Assembly (NCBI GenBank): GCA_963785755.1
Contig: CAWAXG010000078.1
Location: 1-64,000, forward strand
Origin: JACCXG01 sp963785755
GTDB taxonomy: Bacteria; Acidobacteriota; Vicinamibacteria; Vicinamibacterales; 2-12-FULL-66-21
Direction: 5' to 3'
DNA: 64,000 bases
The translations under genes were made by a program, and so were the position numbers. Of the stretch, positions 39,626 to 49,692 are shown in pieces. A model generated the notes under the pieces. That model ran no database searches, was not told the origin of the DNA, and worked only from the letters and a program-made list of their open reading frames with translations. Numbering within the stretch: position 1 is the first letter of the stretch; every line of letters starts with the position of its first letter.

Positions 39626-39825
39626 CGCCGAACGTAAGTGAAGAATCACTTCTGCGGTGACGGGTCCTGTCCGCGGACAGCCCCACCCGTCCTCGGCGCC
39701 AAGAGCACGTGTCACGGGTGAGGCGCCTGCGCGGCGGGCGGGGCGGCCCCGTCCGCGGCCACCCGTCGTCTTGGCGTGATTCTCGGCGCCTGGTTCGAGC
39801 GACCTGGCCGCGTGTTCGACTCGAC
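39626..39825 (+). repeat. Left arm of a 200-bp inverted repeat
   Basis: The reverse complement of 40961-41160 matches this segment at 187 of 200 positions by hand count, including a central block identical over more than 60 bases. It contains the 14-bp palindrome CTGTCCGCGGACAG. No gene family recognised in it. Confidence 0.85.
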
Positions 39826-39831
39826 TGGTAA

Positions 39832-39905
39832 CTTCCGCCTTCCGCCTGCGCGCGAAGCGCTTCGGCGAGGCTCGCCGTAGCTTGGCGGAGGCGGTCAGGC
39901 GGAAG
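39832..39905. repeat. REP/MITE-like hairpin element
   Basis: CTTCCGCCT at 39832 pairs with AGGCGGAAG ending at 39905, and an inner perfect palindrome GGCGAG-G-CTCGCC occupies 39864-39876. The core CGCCGTAGCTTGGCGGAGGC resembles palindromic repeats common in acidobacterial intergenic DNA. Non-autonomous repeat; could form a strong hairpin. Confidence 0.6.
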
Positions 39906-40054
39906 ACTCACGTCGCTATTCAGAAGTGGCACGTGGGCGCACGTCCGCACGTAGCACGCACGAGAGCACGCAGCACCGCACGTGCCGCTCGTGGGCGACT
40001 GCAGCCGCCTTGCACTCCATGCGATGGTGTGTCGCTTCGGCCAGGACTTCACTT

Positions 40055-40760
40055 CGTCAACGTGAGTTGACAGTGCGAAGCGCGCTGGGCGCATCGCGAG
40101 GACCACTCGTCCGAACGCAGTGTGTCGAAAGCAGCATCGTCGCGGCGCTTGGCGGCATTGGTGCTCTCGTGGCCGCGCGTGGCCTCTCCGAGCTGCTACT
40201 CGGCTTTGTTCCGCTGTCCCCAGATGTTATGACTCACATTGACCCGAGATTGAGCATGGAGGCGCTGCAACAGTCATTGGTGTGGCCCAGGATACTGACT
40301 GCGGCGAGCTCTTTCGACGTAACGATGACGTCGTCTATGTCCCTTGGGTTCAGCAGTACGCAGGCCGCTCTCACGATTGCCAGCAGAACCAGTGGCGATC
40401 CGGACGACGCGGTGCGAGGGGTGCAAGCGTCCATTCGACAGGCGGATCCCAATTTGAGCATAGTCAGGGCTGGTGCGGGACCGCTGCTCCTCGCCCGAAG
40501 GCACCTCGCGGCACAGTTCGTCGCGCTGGTTGCGGGCATGCTCGGCGCGTTGACCTGGTCACTGGGAATGATCGGGCTGTACGGCGTGCAATCTGAGTCT
40601 TTAGCCGGCGAACACGCGAGACAGGCCGTACGGCTGGCCTTGGGCGCGAGTGCTAAGCAGATAGGGCGCATGATCCTCCTGGACGGATTAGAGCCAGTGT
40701 TCCAAGGCCTAATTCTGGGTACTCGATCCCCTGTCGTTTGGGCTCGTACCGTTGCCGTTC
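40055..40760 (+). pseudogene. Decayed ADOP permease between inverted-repeat arms
   Basis: Two pieces: RELTVRSALGASRGPLVRTQ and VAALGGIGALVAARGLSELL from a first FtsX block, then after a gap VRGVQASIRQADPNLSIVRA, AQFVALVAGMLGALTWSLGM, IGLYGVQSESLAGEHARQAV and RLALGASAKQIGRMILLDGL from the last block. No start, periplasmic domains missing. The inverted-repeat arms lie about 230 and 200 bases away on each side. Confidence 0.78.
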
Positions 40761-40960
40761 CTAACAGCAGCTCTCTTTGCGTGCGACTTACCAGCTCATC
40801 GCGCTGCCCAAGTGGATCCCAATATCTCGCTGCGGCATCTGTGATTCACCACGCGGACTCAGGTCGAGAAAAACTCATTCGCGCGCGGACGTTGACGCGA
40901 ATTTCGTCGAACGCTCACATGCGCCAAACTGGGCCCATTGGTTGAGAGCGGAAGCCACGG

Positions 40961-41160
40961 GTCCAATCGAACTAGCGGCCAAGTCACACGAACCAGCCGC
41001 CGAGAATCGCGCCAAGACGACGGGTGGCCGCGGACGGGGCCGCCCCGCCCGCCGCGCAGGCGCCTCACCCGTGACACGTGCTCTTGGCGCCGAGGACGGG
41101 TGGGGCTGTCCGCGGACAGGACCCGGCACCGCAGAAGCGATTCTTCACCTACGTGCGGCG
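40961..41160 (-). repeat. Right arm of the 200-bp inverted repeat
   Basis: Inverted copy of 39626-39825, 187 of 200 positions equal by hand count. The 1.1 kb between arms (39826-40960) holds the REP-like hairpin and the permease remnant. The stretch 41161-41325 beyond it has no gene I recognise. Confidence 0.85.
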
Positions 41161-41325
41161 CAGCAATCAAGCTACGACCGGCTCGGAGGGCGTCCTGCAG
41201 GAGATGACGCGAGCATTGCGGATCCTATAATCCGACCCCAGCGCTGCTGCCGGTCCGCGTTCTGTCATGAATCCGAACCTCACACGCCAACGGTTCCTCG
41301 AGGACCACCCGGATCTGCCGCCGAG

Positions 41326-42150
41326 TCATCTCGTGGCGCTGATCGGCTCGCACCGCCGCGTTGCATGGCCGCCGCTGTGCCCGGCCTGCGGCGCCCCTGC
41401 CGCAACACACAGATTCAAGTCGAGCGGGCGCTCGGGCTCGCCGCGGATGATCATCGACAGCGTCTCGGCTCCCGTGTCCTTGTGAAACGCACGGCTGCCC
41501 GTGGCCATCTCGTACAGGATCGCGCCAAACGCGAACTGATCGGCGCGAAAGTCGGCGGTCCCTCCGCTCGCCTGCTCCGGCGACATGTAGCCGACGGTGC
41601 CGAAGACGATTCTCTCGGTCGTCCGCTCGCCGTCGGGGCCGTCGCCGGCAGCTGGCGCGCTCGCCGCGGGATCGGTCAGTTTCGCCAGCCCGAAGTCGAC
41701 GATCTTGACGTGCCCCTCGTCGGTGAGCATGGCGTTCTCGGGCTTCAAATCACAATGAACGATGCCGGCCTCGTGCGCTTTCGCGAGCGCATCGGCCATC
41801 TGGCTGGCGATTTGAAGAGTCTTCTTGAGCGGCGGTCGTCCGCGTCCCAGCAGCTGCCGGAGGGTCGAGCCTTCGACGAGCTCCATCACGATGAAGAACT
41901 GGCCGTCGAGCTCCCCGACGTCGTGGATGGTGACGATGCCGGGGTGGTTCAATGCCGACGCCGCTCTTGCTTCGTGCTGGAACCGCCGGACGGCGCCAGG
42001 GTTGGCGAGCGCTTCGACACCGAGAACTTTGATGGCGACCTGGCGGCCGAGCTTCAAATCCCGTGCGCGATAGACCTCGCCCATGCCGCCGGTGCCGAGT
42101 AGCCCAACGATCTCGTATCCGCCGAACTGGACACCAGGAGTGAGGGACAT
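41326..42150 (-). pseudogene. Ser/Thr protein kinase, catalytic domain only, truncated
   Basis: Starts MSLTPGVQFGGYEIVGLLG, P-loop GTGGMGEVYRARDLKLGRQV, VAIKVLG with the ATP lysine, catalytic loop IVHCDLKPENAML, DFGLAKL, GTVGYMSPEQASGG and DQFAFGAILYEMATGSRAFH. The HRD arginine is Cys (HCD), as in non-RD-type kinases. After LSMIIRGEP (about 41420) the family match stops; the C-lobe end and the usual TolB-like propeller are missing. Such kinases normally are soluble or membrane-anchored signalling proteins. The truncation makes activity doubtful. Confidence 0.82.
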
Positions 42151-42215
42151 CTCTTGAGCCACGGTTCTCGGGACGGCCCGACGATTGCGCTCGCGACTGA
42201 CGAAGACTAACCGGA

Positions 42216-42437
42216 TCAGTGAAGGTTTTGCCAGGAAGGAGTCGTTCCGGCTCGCGATCCTTCTTGCGGCTCCGCGTAGCCGTGGCGCGGCCACGCCTCG
42301 AGGACGGAGAGGATGAGCAGCTCCGCGGACCCTCGCTTCAGCTCGCGGTCGAGCGCGCGCGCGTCGATATCTGTCAAGGACAGATAGTATGTGGGCGGGT
42401 ATCGGCTGTCATCGCCGAACGCGTCGGTGACGCACAA
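42216..42437 (-). pseudogene. PadR-family regulator, truncated after helix 1
   Basis: ALDRELKRGSAELLILSVLE and AWPRHGY are the first helix and turn of a PadR winged helix. Beyond RHGY the reading loses the family, so the recognition helix and wing are gone. No ATG stands between the operator-like palindrome and ALDREL, so the start is also lost. The remaining 230 bases up to the next gene show only a short Pro-rich frame without a start. Confidence 0.75.
42368..42386. promoter_or_regulatory. PadR-type palindrome TATCTGTC-N3-GACAGATA
   Basis: Perfect 8-bp inverted repeat with a 3-base centre, overlapping a TTGACA on the minus strand, directly before the truncated PadR reading. Same position and type as the palindromes at 10157 and 63403, so a leftover operator. 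Confidence 0.65.
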
Positions 42438-42671
42438 TCGGCATGGTCAGGTGGCGAAGTAAGGAAGGCTCACTTACTGCGAGCATCTTGACGTGGCGGC
42501 GGAGGTGGCGGCACGTCTCCAATCCCGCCGCTGGTGCGAATCCTGCTCAGCGGATTCCTCGACAGGCGCACCGCCGCCGCCGCGAAGTTTTCATACTCCT
42601 CATGGTCGAGCAGTGATCTCAGAATCTGGATCGGCCAGGAGCAGAAAGCGGCTAACGTCGCCTGTTCCCGG

Positions 42672-45497
42672 CTAGCGACCCATCCGGTTGCGCGCCTTCT
42701 TCTTTGCGCGCTCCAGTGCGGAGACCTTCGGGGTGGGGCCGCCTTCGCCCTGCGGGCTACGGCGAGACAGGCTGGGATCGTCGGTGGTGCGGCGAGGCTG
42801 ATCAGGCGTCGGCGGGATCTCGCCGGGGGCTTTTCCAGCTCCGACCGAAGGGGCAGGAGCGGGCTGTCTTCGAGGACGGCGACCGAGCCGCGGCAACGCG
42901 AGAGACTTCAGCCACCCGCGTGCCGCCACGAACCACAGCAAACGTCGTCCGCCGATCTCCGTCACGTGGAGCAGTAACAGCATCAGCGTGAGCGGAATGA
43001 CGAGATCCTTCACCTGACGATTCCGCAGCAGGCGCGCGCTGAAGACGTCGTCCCAGGCCGTGCGCTCGGCGCCGCCGGTCACGCGCGCGACCTCCTGCAG
43101 CGTTTTCTTTCCCTCTTCCGGATCCGTGCGTGGCTCGAACTCGGGCGAGTAGGGAAGGCTCAGCGGCGCGAGCGGCAGCACCGTTCCGGTTCCCAGTTGC
43201 ACGGCACCGAGATATAAGCCCGCCTTCTGGAGGGGAAAGCGTGCTTCCAGCGTGTCTTCGCCGGTCCACGAGAGCGTCAGCCGGCGTGTGGTGCCGCCCG
43301 CGCGCTCGCCCGGCGGCACGATCGTGGCGGTTGCCGCTCGCACGTCGTCGGCAGCGCCGCGCCGCCGGTCGGGATCGAGCTCGACGCGGACGATGCCCTG
43401 CCCGCCCGCGCGATCGATAGTGGTGCGCACGCCGGAGGGAGGCTCGCCGCCGAGCAGCCATCGGCCGAGCCCGACCGCGAATCCCTGGAAATCGCTCCAT
43501 GCATTCAAGCGAGTCGAATATTTTCCGTCGGCCTCCGCGGTCAGCGCGGCGACGCGGCCCAGCCCGCGATGCCAGAACGCGAGCACCGGCGCTTCATATT
43601 CGTCCACCGTCACCACCCCCATCGTGGCGCCCGGACGGAGATATGTGAGGTTGTACCCGTCGAGGCTCGGGAACGCCGATGCCGGCGACTCGCCGAGCAA
43701 CACCAGGTCCGGCAGCGCCCGCGCCGGCGTCGCGTCGGTGACGAAACTCGATCGCGCGACGGTGATGGCTTCCTGCGCAAAGAGCCGTGGCAGGTCGTCT
43801 GGCGTGGCGGCGAAGTGAAGCCGCCCCTGCCCGCGAGCAGCAACATCCTTGAGGAAGGCAGCGTCCGTGTCCGAATCGCTTCCCAGTCCGATGACACTGA
43901 CCGTGATGCCGAGTGGTGTCAGCCTCTCGAGCAGGCGTTGATAGTCACCTGGCTCCTCGGCGTCCGCCGCATCGGCGAACAGCACGATGTGCCGCGTGCC
44001 TTTCTCGGATTCCTGCACCATTTTCGCGGCGGTGACCAGCGCGGTGTAGGTGAAGATGCCGCCGCCCATGGATTGGATGCGCCGGACGTCGCTGCAGACC
44101 CGCTGCTTGTCGCCTGCTGACACAAGTGGACTGATGACATGCGGTGAGCTGTCGACCGCGATGACGCCCACTTCGTCATACGGCCCGAGCGTCTCGATCG
44201 CCGCGCACGTGCCCTCGTTCGCCAAATCCATCTTCGTGCGGCCGTCGCCGACCGGGGCGGCCATGCTGCCGGATCGATCGAGCGCCACGACCATGGCCAG
44301 CGAGAGCTTGCGATGCTCGTTCTTGAGCTCCATCGATACAGGCAGATAGGGATCGAGCGCGGATTTGAAGTAGCCACCGACGCCGAATGAGCCCCCGCCG
44401 CCGGTGAGGAGCAGTCCGCCGCCGAGGTCGGTCGAGAAATGCACCAGCGCTTCGAGCGCCGCCGGCCCCATCTGACTGGCAGGCACGTTCTCGAGGATCA
44501 CGGCACGATAGGCGGTCAGCGCGGCAAGATCCCTCGGAAAGGCCGATGGCGCGATGGTGTCGACCCTGAGCTTGCCGGCCGAGAGCGCGCGGCTGAGATT
44601 GCCGGGACCGCCCGTCGCGTTGACCAGGAGAATCGTGGCGGGCGGATCGACCCGCACGGCGCCATTGCCGACATTGTTGTCGGGCACCCGATCGCCCTGG
44701 GCCGTGAGCTGCAGCCGGTAACGTGCGACGCCGGGTCGATCGATCAGGTCGCGAAACGTGAGCTGGGTTGCGCCCGGTTGAAACGTCCGCCTCGCTCTCG
44801 CAATCTCGACGTCGTCGCGGAACAAAACGGCCTCGCTCTCGACCGTGCGATCGGTGCGGACCGAGGCCGTGAACTGGAACGGCTCGCGCTCGTCGACGAC
44901 GCCCGGGACGTCGAGCGATTCGACCGCGATGTCGGCGGTCTCGCTGCGGCTGAAAAGACGGAAGTCGATCGGGATCCCGCGCGACGCCGCCTCGTAGGCG
45001 GCCGCATCCACCGGCGCGCCGTTCGATTCGCCATCCGAGAGCACGATCAACCGCCCCGGCCGCTCATGCGGGATCAGGCTGGCAGCCAGGCTGATGGCGC
45101 CGCCAAGATCGCTGCCGTCCGGATCCACTTCCCGCAGGAAGTCCGCAGACACACCGAATTCCTCGGGGAGCCGGTCGATGCGGGCTTCGCGTCCGTACAC
45201 AACGATCCCCACGCGATCGCCGGTTGAGCGCCGCTGATCCAGCATCCTGATGACTTCCAGTTCGCGCGTCCGGCTGTCGGCCGGCATCGAGCGCGACAGG
45301 TCGGTCACGATCACCACGTCCACGCCTCTTCCGCCAAGCGGTGCAATGGGCACCGCCGCGACGAGCGCAACGATGGCGAGAATGACGATGCGAACCGGCC
45401 CGCCGAGCCCGGAGGATCGGCCGCGCCAGAAATACACGAAGAGCAGCGGAACGATCAGGAGCAGGAGTTCCGGGAAGAGGAGGGCGATGCGGTTCAT
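42672..45497 (-). CDS. Large membrane protein with two VWA domains
   Basis: 941 residues. Two N-terminal helices (IALLFPELLLLIVPLLFVYF, IVILAIVALVAAVPIAPLG), then a VWA domain with the MIDAS start VIVTDLSRSMPADS (DxSxS), a middle GATase-like stretch (TLAVILLVNATGGPG type fold with YRAVILENVPASQM), and a second VWA with MVVALDRSGSMAAPVGDGRT near residue 406 and HIVLFADAADAEEP. A C-terminal helix (DLVIPLTLMLLLLHVTEIGG) and basic tail follow. VWA/BatB-like partner of DUF58 and MoxR proteins; MIDAS metal sites bind protein ligands. The start overlaps the stop of the BatA-like gene by ATGA. Confidence 0.9.
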   Translation of the reverse strand: MNRIALLFPELLLLIVPLLFVYFWRGRSSGLGGPVRIVILAIVALVAAVPIAPLGGRGVDVVIVTDLSRSMPADSRTRELEVIRMLDQRRSTGDRVGIVVYGREARIDRLPEEFGVSADFLREVDPDGSDLGGAISLAASLIPHERPGRLIVLSDGESNGAPVDAAAYEAASRGIPIDFRLFSRSETADIAVESLDVPGVVDEREPFQFTASVRTDRTVESEAVLFRDDVEIARARRTFQPGATQLTFRDLIDRPGVARYRLQLTAQGDRVPDNNVGNGAVRVDPPATILLVNATGGPGNLSRALSAGKLRVDTIAPSAFPRDLAALTAYRAVILENVPASQMGPAALEALVHFSTDLGGGLLLTGGGGSFGVGGYFKSALDPYLPVSMELKNEHRKLSLAMVVALDRSGSMAAPVGDGRTKMDLANEGTCAAIETLGPYDEVGVIAVDSSPHVISPLVSAGDKQRVCSDVRRIQSMGGGIFTYTALVTAAKMVQESEKGTRHIVLFADAADAEEPGDYQRLLERLTPLGITVSVIGLGSDSDTDAAFLKDVAARGQGRLHFAATPDDLPRLFAQEAITVARSSFVTDATPARALPDLVLLGESPASAFPSLDGYNLTYLRPGATMGVVTVDEYEAPVLAFWHRGLGRVAALTAEADGKYSTRLNAWSDFQGFAVGLGRWLLGGEPPSGVRTTIDRAGGQGIVRVELDPDRRRGAADDVRAATATIVPPGERAGGTTRRLTLSWTGEDTLEARFPLQKAGLYLGAVQLGTGTVLPLAPLSLPYSPEFEPRTDPEEGKKTLQEVARVTGGAERTAWDDVFSARLLRNRQVKDLVIPLTLMLLLLHVTEIGGRRLLWFVAARGWLKSLALPRLGRRPRRQPAPAPSVGAGKAPGEIPPTPDQPRRTTDDPSLSRRSPQGEGGPTPKVSALERAKKKARNRMGR

Positions 45498-47337
45498 CTG
45501 CGAACAGGCGTCAGGGGTCGGGACGCCTGACCCCTGACGCTGGCGCCGAGTACCCACCAGTTGCCAACAATCGCGGTCGTCGCGATGGTCAGCAGGACCC
45601 AGAACAACGGATCGGATGCGGGCCCGCTTTCCGCGGTCAGTCCGCTGACATCGGCGAACCGGCCAGCGTCAGCCGTCGACTGCTTGCGCAGGTTGCTCTC
45701 CGTCTCGTCGAGAAAATTCACGCCGATGTCGAACAGCACGGTGTCGCCTTCCAGGACCTGGAGCAGTCCGCCCGGCGACGGCGCGATGAATTCCAGTTGA
45801 CGGCTGGCCGGCAGCGCGCGCTCGACCACGCCGCAGCGGAATCGCAAGGGACCCCTCGGCTCGTGTGCGAGCCGGACGCGTACCCATTCGCCAATCTGGT
45901 AGTTCCACCGCTCCGGTCCTGGCAGGCTCTGCCTTCGCATCTCGATGAGATTCGAGATGAGGATCGGCCAGTCGGGCGCTCGAATCAGGTTGGTGCGATC
46001 GAGATCGATGTTGAACAGGTACGCGGGATCGGGGCGTGCCGGGTTCACCGCCGGCACGCCGATGAGCACCTGATCTCCCGCGGAGACGAGCGGACGCACG
46101 GCACCGGGCGCCAGAGGCATCACGCCCGGCCAGACCACGCCGCCGAGGGTCATGCCGAACAGCAGCGGGTGCCGTTTCTCGAGCACGAACGGTCCGATGA
46201 AATCCCTGGATTCTCCCGGTCCCAGCCAGCCGGCGGGAGGCCGTCCGAACGCCGCTTTCCACACACCCGGGGATGGCGCCGTGTCGATCGCGGCGGCCTC
46301 GATGAACGCGAGATGTCCCGATTCGGCCTGCGTCACGCCGGCCGCCGCACCGAGCGCTTTGATCAGCGCCTGACGGCCGCGGCCCTCGCGCAATCGATTC
46401 TCGACACCGACGATGCGCGGGCGTGGCTCGGCCAGCGTCACCTCGTTGTCCCGAGACAAGGCGTCGGCGGAGAGATCGATCCGCACGGCTGGCAATCCAG
46501 GTGGCAGGGGCAGCGTGAATGAAGACACACCCGGCGGCACGTCGATGTCCCTGCTGCCGACCTCCTTGTCGCCCGCTGTCATGCGCAGATGCCGGCGGGA
46601 CGGCGCTGTCGGAGTAGTTCCCGAACGTCAACGACACCACGCCTCGACCTTCGTCCGGAGACAGCGTTCGCTCCGCCGCGGTGATGCCGACGTTGGCGAG
46701 CGGTTCGCCCACCGACACCCAGAGTGCGCCCTCGATCTCTCCTTCGCCGCGCGCGCCCGGCGCGAGGTCGCTGAGGACCATCAGCCTGCCCGTCCTGCCC
46801 GCGAGCTCGCGCGCCAGCCGAACGCCGAGCGCGAGCGAATGGTGCAGCGCCTCAGGTCTCCACTTCTCCAGCGCGGGACGCGCTTCGAGCGCGAAGGCAG
46901 CCGGACCGACGAGCACCGAGGGCCGCTCGCCGCTGGCGATCAGCGTGATCTCGCCCGCCAGGACCGAGGCGATCGAGTTCGGCGAGCACGCGCCGGACCG
47001 CGCGATCCCGAGCGCTCTCGCCTGCGGCATTGACCGCCGCCATCGAGGCCGAATCGTCGAGCAGCACGACCAGGTGCTGACTCACGCCGGCCGGCGACAG
47101 GCGGGCGCCGGCAAGAATGAGCGCGAGTGCCAGGGCTGCAAGGCATTCAAGGATCAGGCTCGTGGTGATCGGCAGCCTGGTGATCCTGCCGCCGCCTTCG
47201 GGCGTTCGCTGCGCCATCTGCCAGAGAAACAGCCCCGCCACGGGACGCACCGGGAATCGGCGGCGAAACAAGTGGATCGCCACGATCGCCGGGATGGCCA
47301 GCAGGGCCAGGAGTCCGAGCGGCGTCGTGAAGATCAC
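45494..47337 (-). CDS. BatA-like membrane protein with VWA domain (two frameshifts)
   Basis: About 613 residues over three frames joining near 46970 and 46595. N-terminus IFTTPLGLLALLAIPAIVAI, LFRRRFPVRPVAGLFLWQMA and SLILECLAALALALILAGAR is the aerotolerance regulator N-terminal (BatA-like) domain. Then the VWA strand LVVLLDDSASMAAVNAAG (DxSxS) and GRLMVLSDLAPGARGEGEIE. The C-terminal half is beta-rich (GVSSFTLPLPPGLPAVRIDL, VLFGMTLGGVVWPGV) and ends with one helix (PLFWVLLTIATTAIVGNWWV). Overlaps both neighbours by ATGA. The frameshifts sit in otherwise conserved parts. Confidence 0.85.
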
Positions 47338-48179
47338 GCCGCCTCCAGCACGCCCGCTGACGCCAGCCCCTTCGCGACCTCGCGAATTGGCGTACCTGCC
47401 GTCACGTGCGCGAAGCGCGCGCCGGTGCGGCGCGCGGCTCGCGACAAGCCGAGTCGCAGACGACTGAAACGGGCGCGATACTCGTGAACCGCGGTCTCGT
47501 CGATCACGAGATCGAGCTCACCGTGTCCTTCGACATCGACGAGCCGCCGCGGGCCTTCGACGTTCGGCTCCGCCTCATCCTGCAGCGTGAGCTGCACGAG
47601 CGAGAGCATCGCGCAATCGCGCGCGAGCCGCGACACGAGGACCTCGGCGTCGTGTGGAAACAGGAAATCACTGACGACGACCCGGAGCGAACGGCGCCGG
47701 AAGGGGAGGCGGGTGCCTTCGAGCGCGGAATGCGTGCTGTCGCAGGCGACCATGCGCTCGATGTCCTCGGGCACGCTCAAGGGCTGCGGCTGTGCCGCCG
47801 AGCCCGTGATGACGCGTGAGTCGGCGACGGTGGAGGAGCAGGCGCACGCCAGCAGGCCAGTCAGTTCGCCGTGCGCGCGGAGCTTCTGCTCCGACACACC
47901 CATCGAACGGCTGACGTCGACGACGAGATCGATCCTCGGCGCCACTTCCTCGCGATAGAGGCGGACCGCGAGCAGTTCCGAACGCGCGTAGGCCGCCCAG
48001 TCCACGTGGCGCAGATCGTCACCCGGCGCATACGGACGGTAATCCTGGAATTCCAGCGAGCTCCCGGTGCCCGAGCCGAGCCGCTCGCCGATCCGTCCTC
48101 CGAGGGGTGTCCGGGGCAGCGCCAGTCGAAAGGTGGCGGCGGCTCGCACCGCGGCCCAATCAATGGACAGCGGGGGCAC
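47334..48179 (-). CDS. DUF58-domain protein
   Basis: About 281 residues from a GTG at 48179 that has GGGAG eight bases upstream; an ATG at 48215 is an alternative without a ribosome site. Signature: SSLEFQDYRPYAPGDDLRHV, DWAAYARSELLAVRLYREEV and a VWA-like strand IDLVVDVSRSMGVSEQKLRA with DxSxS. C-terminal part SLRVVVSDFLFPHDAEVLVS and SLVQLTLQDEAE. DUF58 proteins are constant partners of MoxR ATPases and of VWA proteins. Stop overlaps the BatA-like start by ATGA; its 5' end overlaps the permease stop by 20 bases. Confidence 0.9.
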   Translation of the reverse strand: MPPLSIDWAAVRAAATFRLALPRTPLGGRIGERLGSGTGSSLEFQDYRPYAPGDDLRHVDWAAYARSELLAVRLYREEVAPRIDLVVDVSRSMGVSEQKLRAHGELTGLLACACSSTVADSRVITGSAAQPQPLSVPEDIERMVACDSTHSALEGTRLPFRRRSLRVVVSDFLFPHDAEVLVSRLARDCAMLSLVQLTLQDEAEPNVEGPRRLVDVEGHGELDLVIDETAVHEYRARFSRLRLGLSRAARRTGARFAHVTAGTPIREVAKGLASAGVLEAA

Positions 48180-49692
48180 TGTCGGGTTCTCCCGCCGCCG
48201 CGACCGCATGGGCATCGCTGACGGGCTGCGCGGTCATGCGTCTGCCCGTCTGAATCAACAGCCAGTAGCTTGCCAGCCCGCTGAGCCCGAGCAGCGTCGG
48301 CAGCCAGAGCCAGCCGTTCGCTTCGACGGACTCCCAGTTGGCCAGCGTCCGGAACGGGTTGATCACATGGCGGGCGGCGTATTTGAACTCGAGCACGTCA
48401 GGCGGCCACAGGACGAAATAAATGATGTCGGGCAGCAGCAACGATAGCGACAGCACCAGCAAGAGGCCAGCGCGCAGCGGCAGCGACGCGGGACGTGCGG
48501 GCCTCGCCAGGCGGAAGAGCAGCGTGGGCACGCCGGTAAACAGGCAGATATAGGCGCATATCGCCACCAGCCACCGCAATCGCATCGCCGGCGGATCGAA
48601 GAGCAAGGCCGCGGCAAGAAACACTGCCATCTGCGCCAGCACGTAGGCCGCGCCGCGTCCACCGCCGGGTCCGAACATCGCCAGCAGCCAGCGCCAGCGC
48701 GACGGGCGCTGCATCTGCAGCCGTGCGCGACGCGGTACGATCAGATCCTCGGTCACGGTGAACATGGCGACGGCAGCCAGGTGCGCGCCTCCGACCACGC
48801 CGAAAAGCGCGATCGCGGCCGATTCCGTGCCTGGGGGCTCGTTGATGTACGTGAGGAACCATCCCGAGATGAGCAGGATTTGCGCGAAGAACCCGATCCG
48901 CAGCGCCGTCACCCGGTTTTCAGTCGGCAACGACAGTCGGTTCTCGGCCAGCAACACCAGGTTCACCATGGTCATCAGGCACGCGGTCGTGGTGATGGCC
49001 AGCGTCCACCAGAACTGTCCGGAGGAAGGGCCTACGCCGAATGCCGTGCCGGTCACAAAGGCACCGCGGCTCAGGAAGAAGAACAGCGGCCTGCTGATCC
49101 CGAACATCATCAGCGCCATGATCCCCACGCCAACGAAGACCAGGCCGGACATCGCCCTCGATTTGAGCAACGTCGACAGGAAGAGACCAGCCGCCGATGC
49201 CCACACCGACCAGACGAACAGGACCAGGAGCGCGATCAGAATCGTGACGAAATCGACGCCGCCGAGCAGAAAGCTCATGGCGATGAACGGGCCGACCGCT
49301 GCAAAGAGCGTCGCGAGCTTGACGCCCTGCGCCAGCAGCTTGCCGATCACGACGCGCCGCGGCGACAGCGCGGTCAGCGTGATCAGCTCCAGCGTCTGTT
49401 CCATGCGCTCGTTGCGCAGCGCGCTGAACGCGCCGAGCGGCACCACGGCCAGTCCGAGGATCGTCAGGCACGTCATCAGCGAGACGAACGTCCATCGGCC
49501 GGACGTACCCTCGCCGGTCAGCGCGTCACCGGCGCCAAAGAAGGCGACGAGCAGCCCGGCGAACAGACAGGAGCCGAACGACGACATGAAGTCGCGTCCG
49601 CGGACGATCTGACGCACCTCTTTGACGACCATGGGGCTGAGCCAATCGCTGGCCCGGTCGAGCCGCGCGAGGAGCGCCTGTGACCGGCTCAC
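48160..49692 (-). CDS. ABC-2-type ABC transporter permease
   Basis: 510 residues with about 12 membrane helices, such as SCLFAGLLVAFFGAG, WTFVSLMTCLTILGLAVVPL, LFAAVGPFIAMSFLLGGV, FVTILIALLVLFVWSVWASA and AGLLLVLSLSLLLPDIIYFV. The N-terminus WLSPMVVKEVRQIVRGRDFM and the ALRNERMEQTLELITLTALS motif are typical of ABC-2 export permeases (Pfam ABC2_membrane_5-like). It forms the channel for the ATPase upstream, whose stop overlaps this start by ATGA. Substrate unknown; no lipid, antibiotic or polysaccharide biosynthesis genes adjoin it. Confidence 0.9.
   Translation of the reverse strand: MSRSQALLARLDRASDWLSPMVVKEVRQIVRGRDFMSSFGSCLFAGLLVAFFGAGDALTGEGTSGRWTFVSLMTCLTILGLAVVPLGAFSALRNERMEQTLELITLTALSPRRVVIGKLLAQGVKLATLFAAVGPFIAMSFLLGGVDFVTILIALLVLFVWSVWASAAGLFLSTLLKSRAMSGLVFVGVGIMALMMFGISRPLFFFLSRGAFVTGTAFGVGPSSGQFWWTLAITTTACLMTMVNLVLLAENRLSLPTENRVTALRIGFFAQILLISGWFLTYINEPPGTESAAIALFGVVGGAHLAAVAMFTVTEDLIVPRRARLQMQRPSRWRWLLAMFGPGGGRGAAYVLAQMAVFLAAALLFDPPAMRLRWLVAICAYICLFTGVPTLLFRLARPARPASLPLRAGLLLVLSLSLLLPDIIYFVLWPPDVLEFKYAARHVINPFRTLANWESVEANGWLWLPTLLGLSGLASYWLLIQTGRRMTAQPVSDAHAVAAAGEPDSAPAVH

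Noticed and set aside
39626..41160. Complete insertion sequence
   Set aside because: No transposase reading or target duplication visible, so only the inverted repeat is reported.
42472..42671. Open minus-strand frame with LLDHEEYENFAAAAVRLSRN and a Pro-rich end
   Set aside because: No start codon and no family; could be a 3' scrap but cannot be supported.
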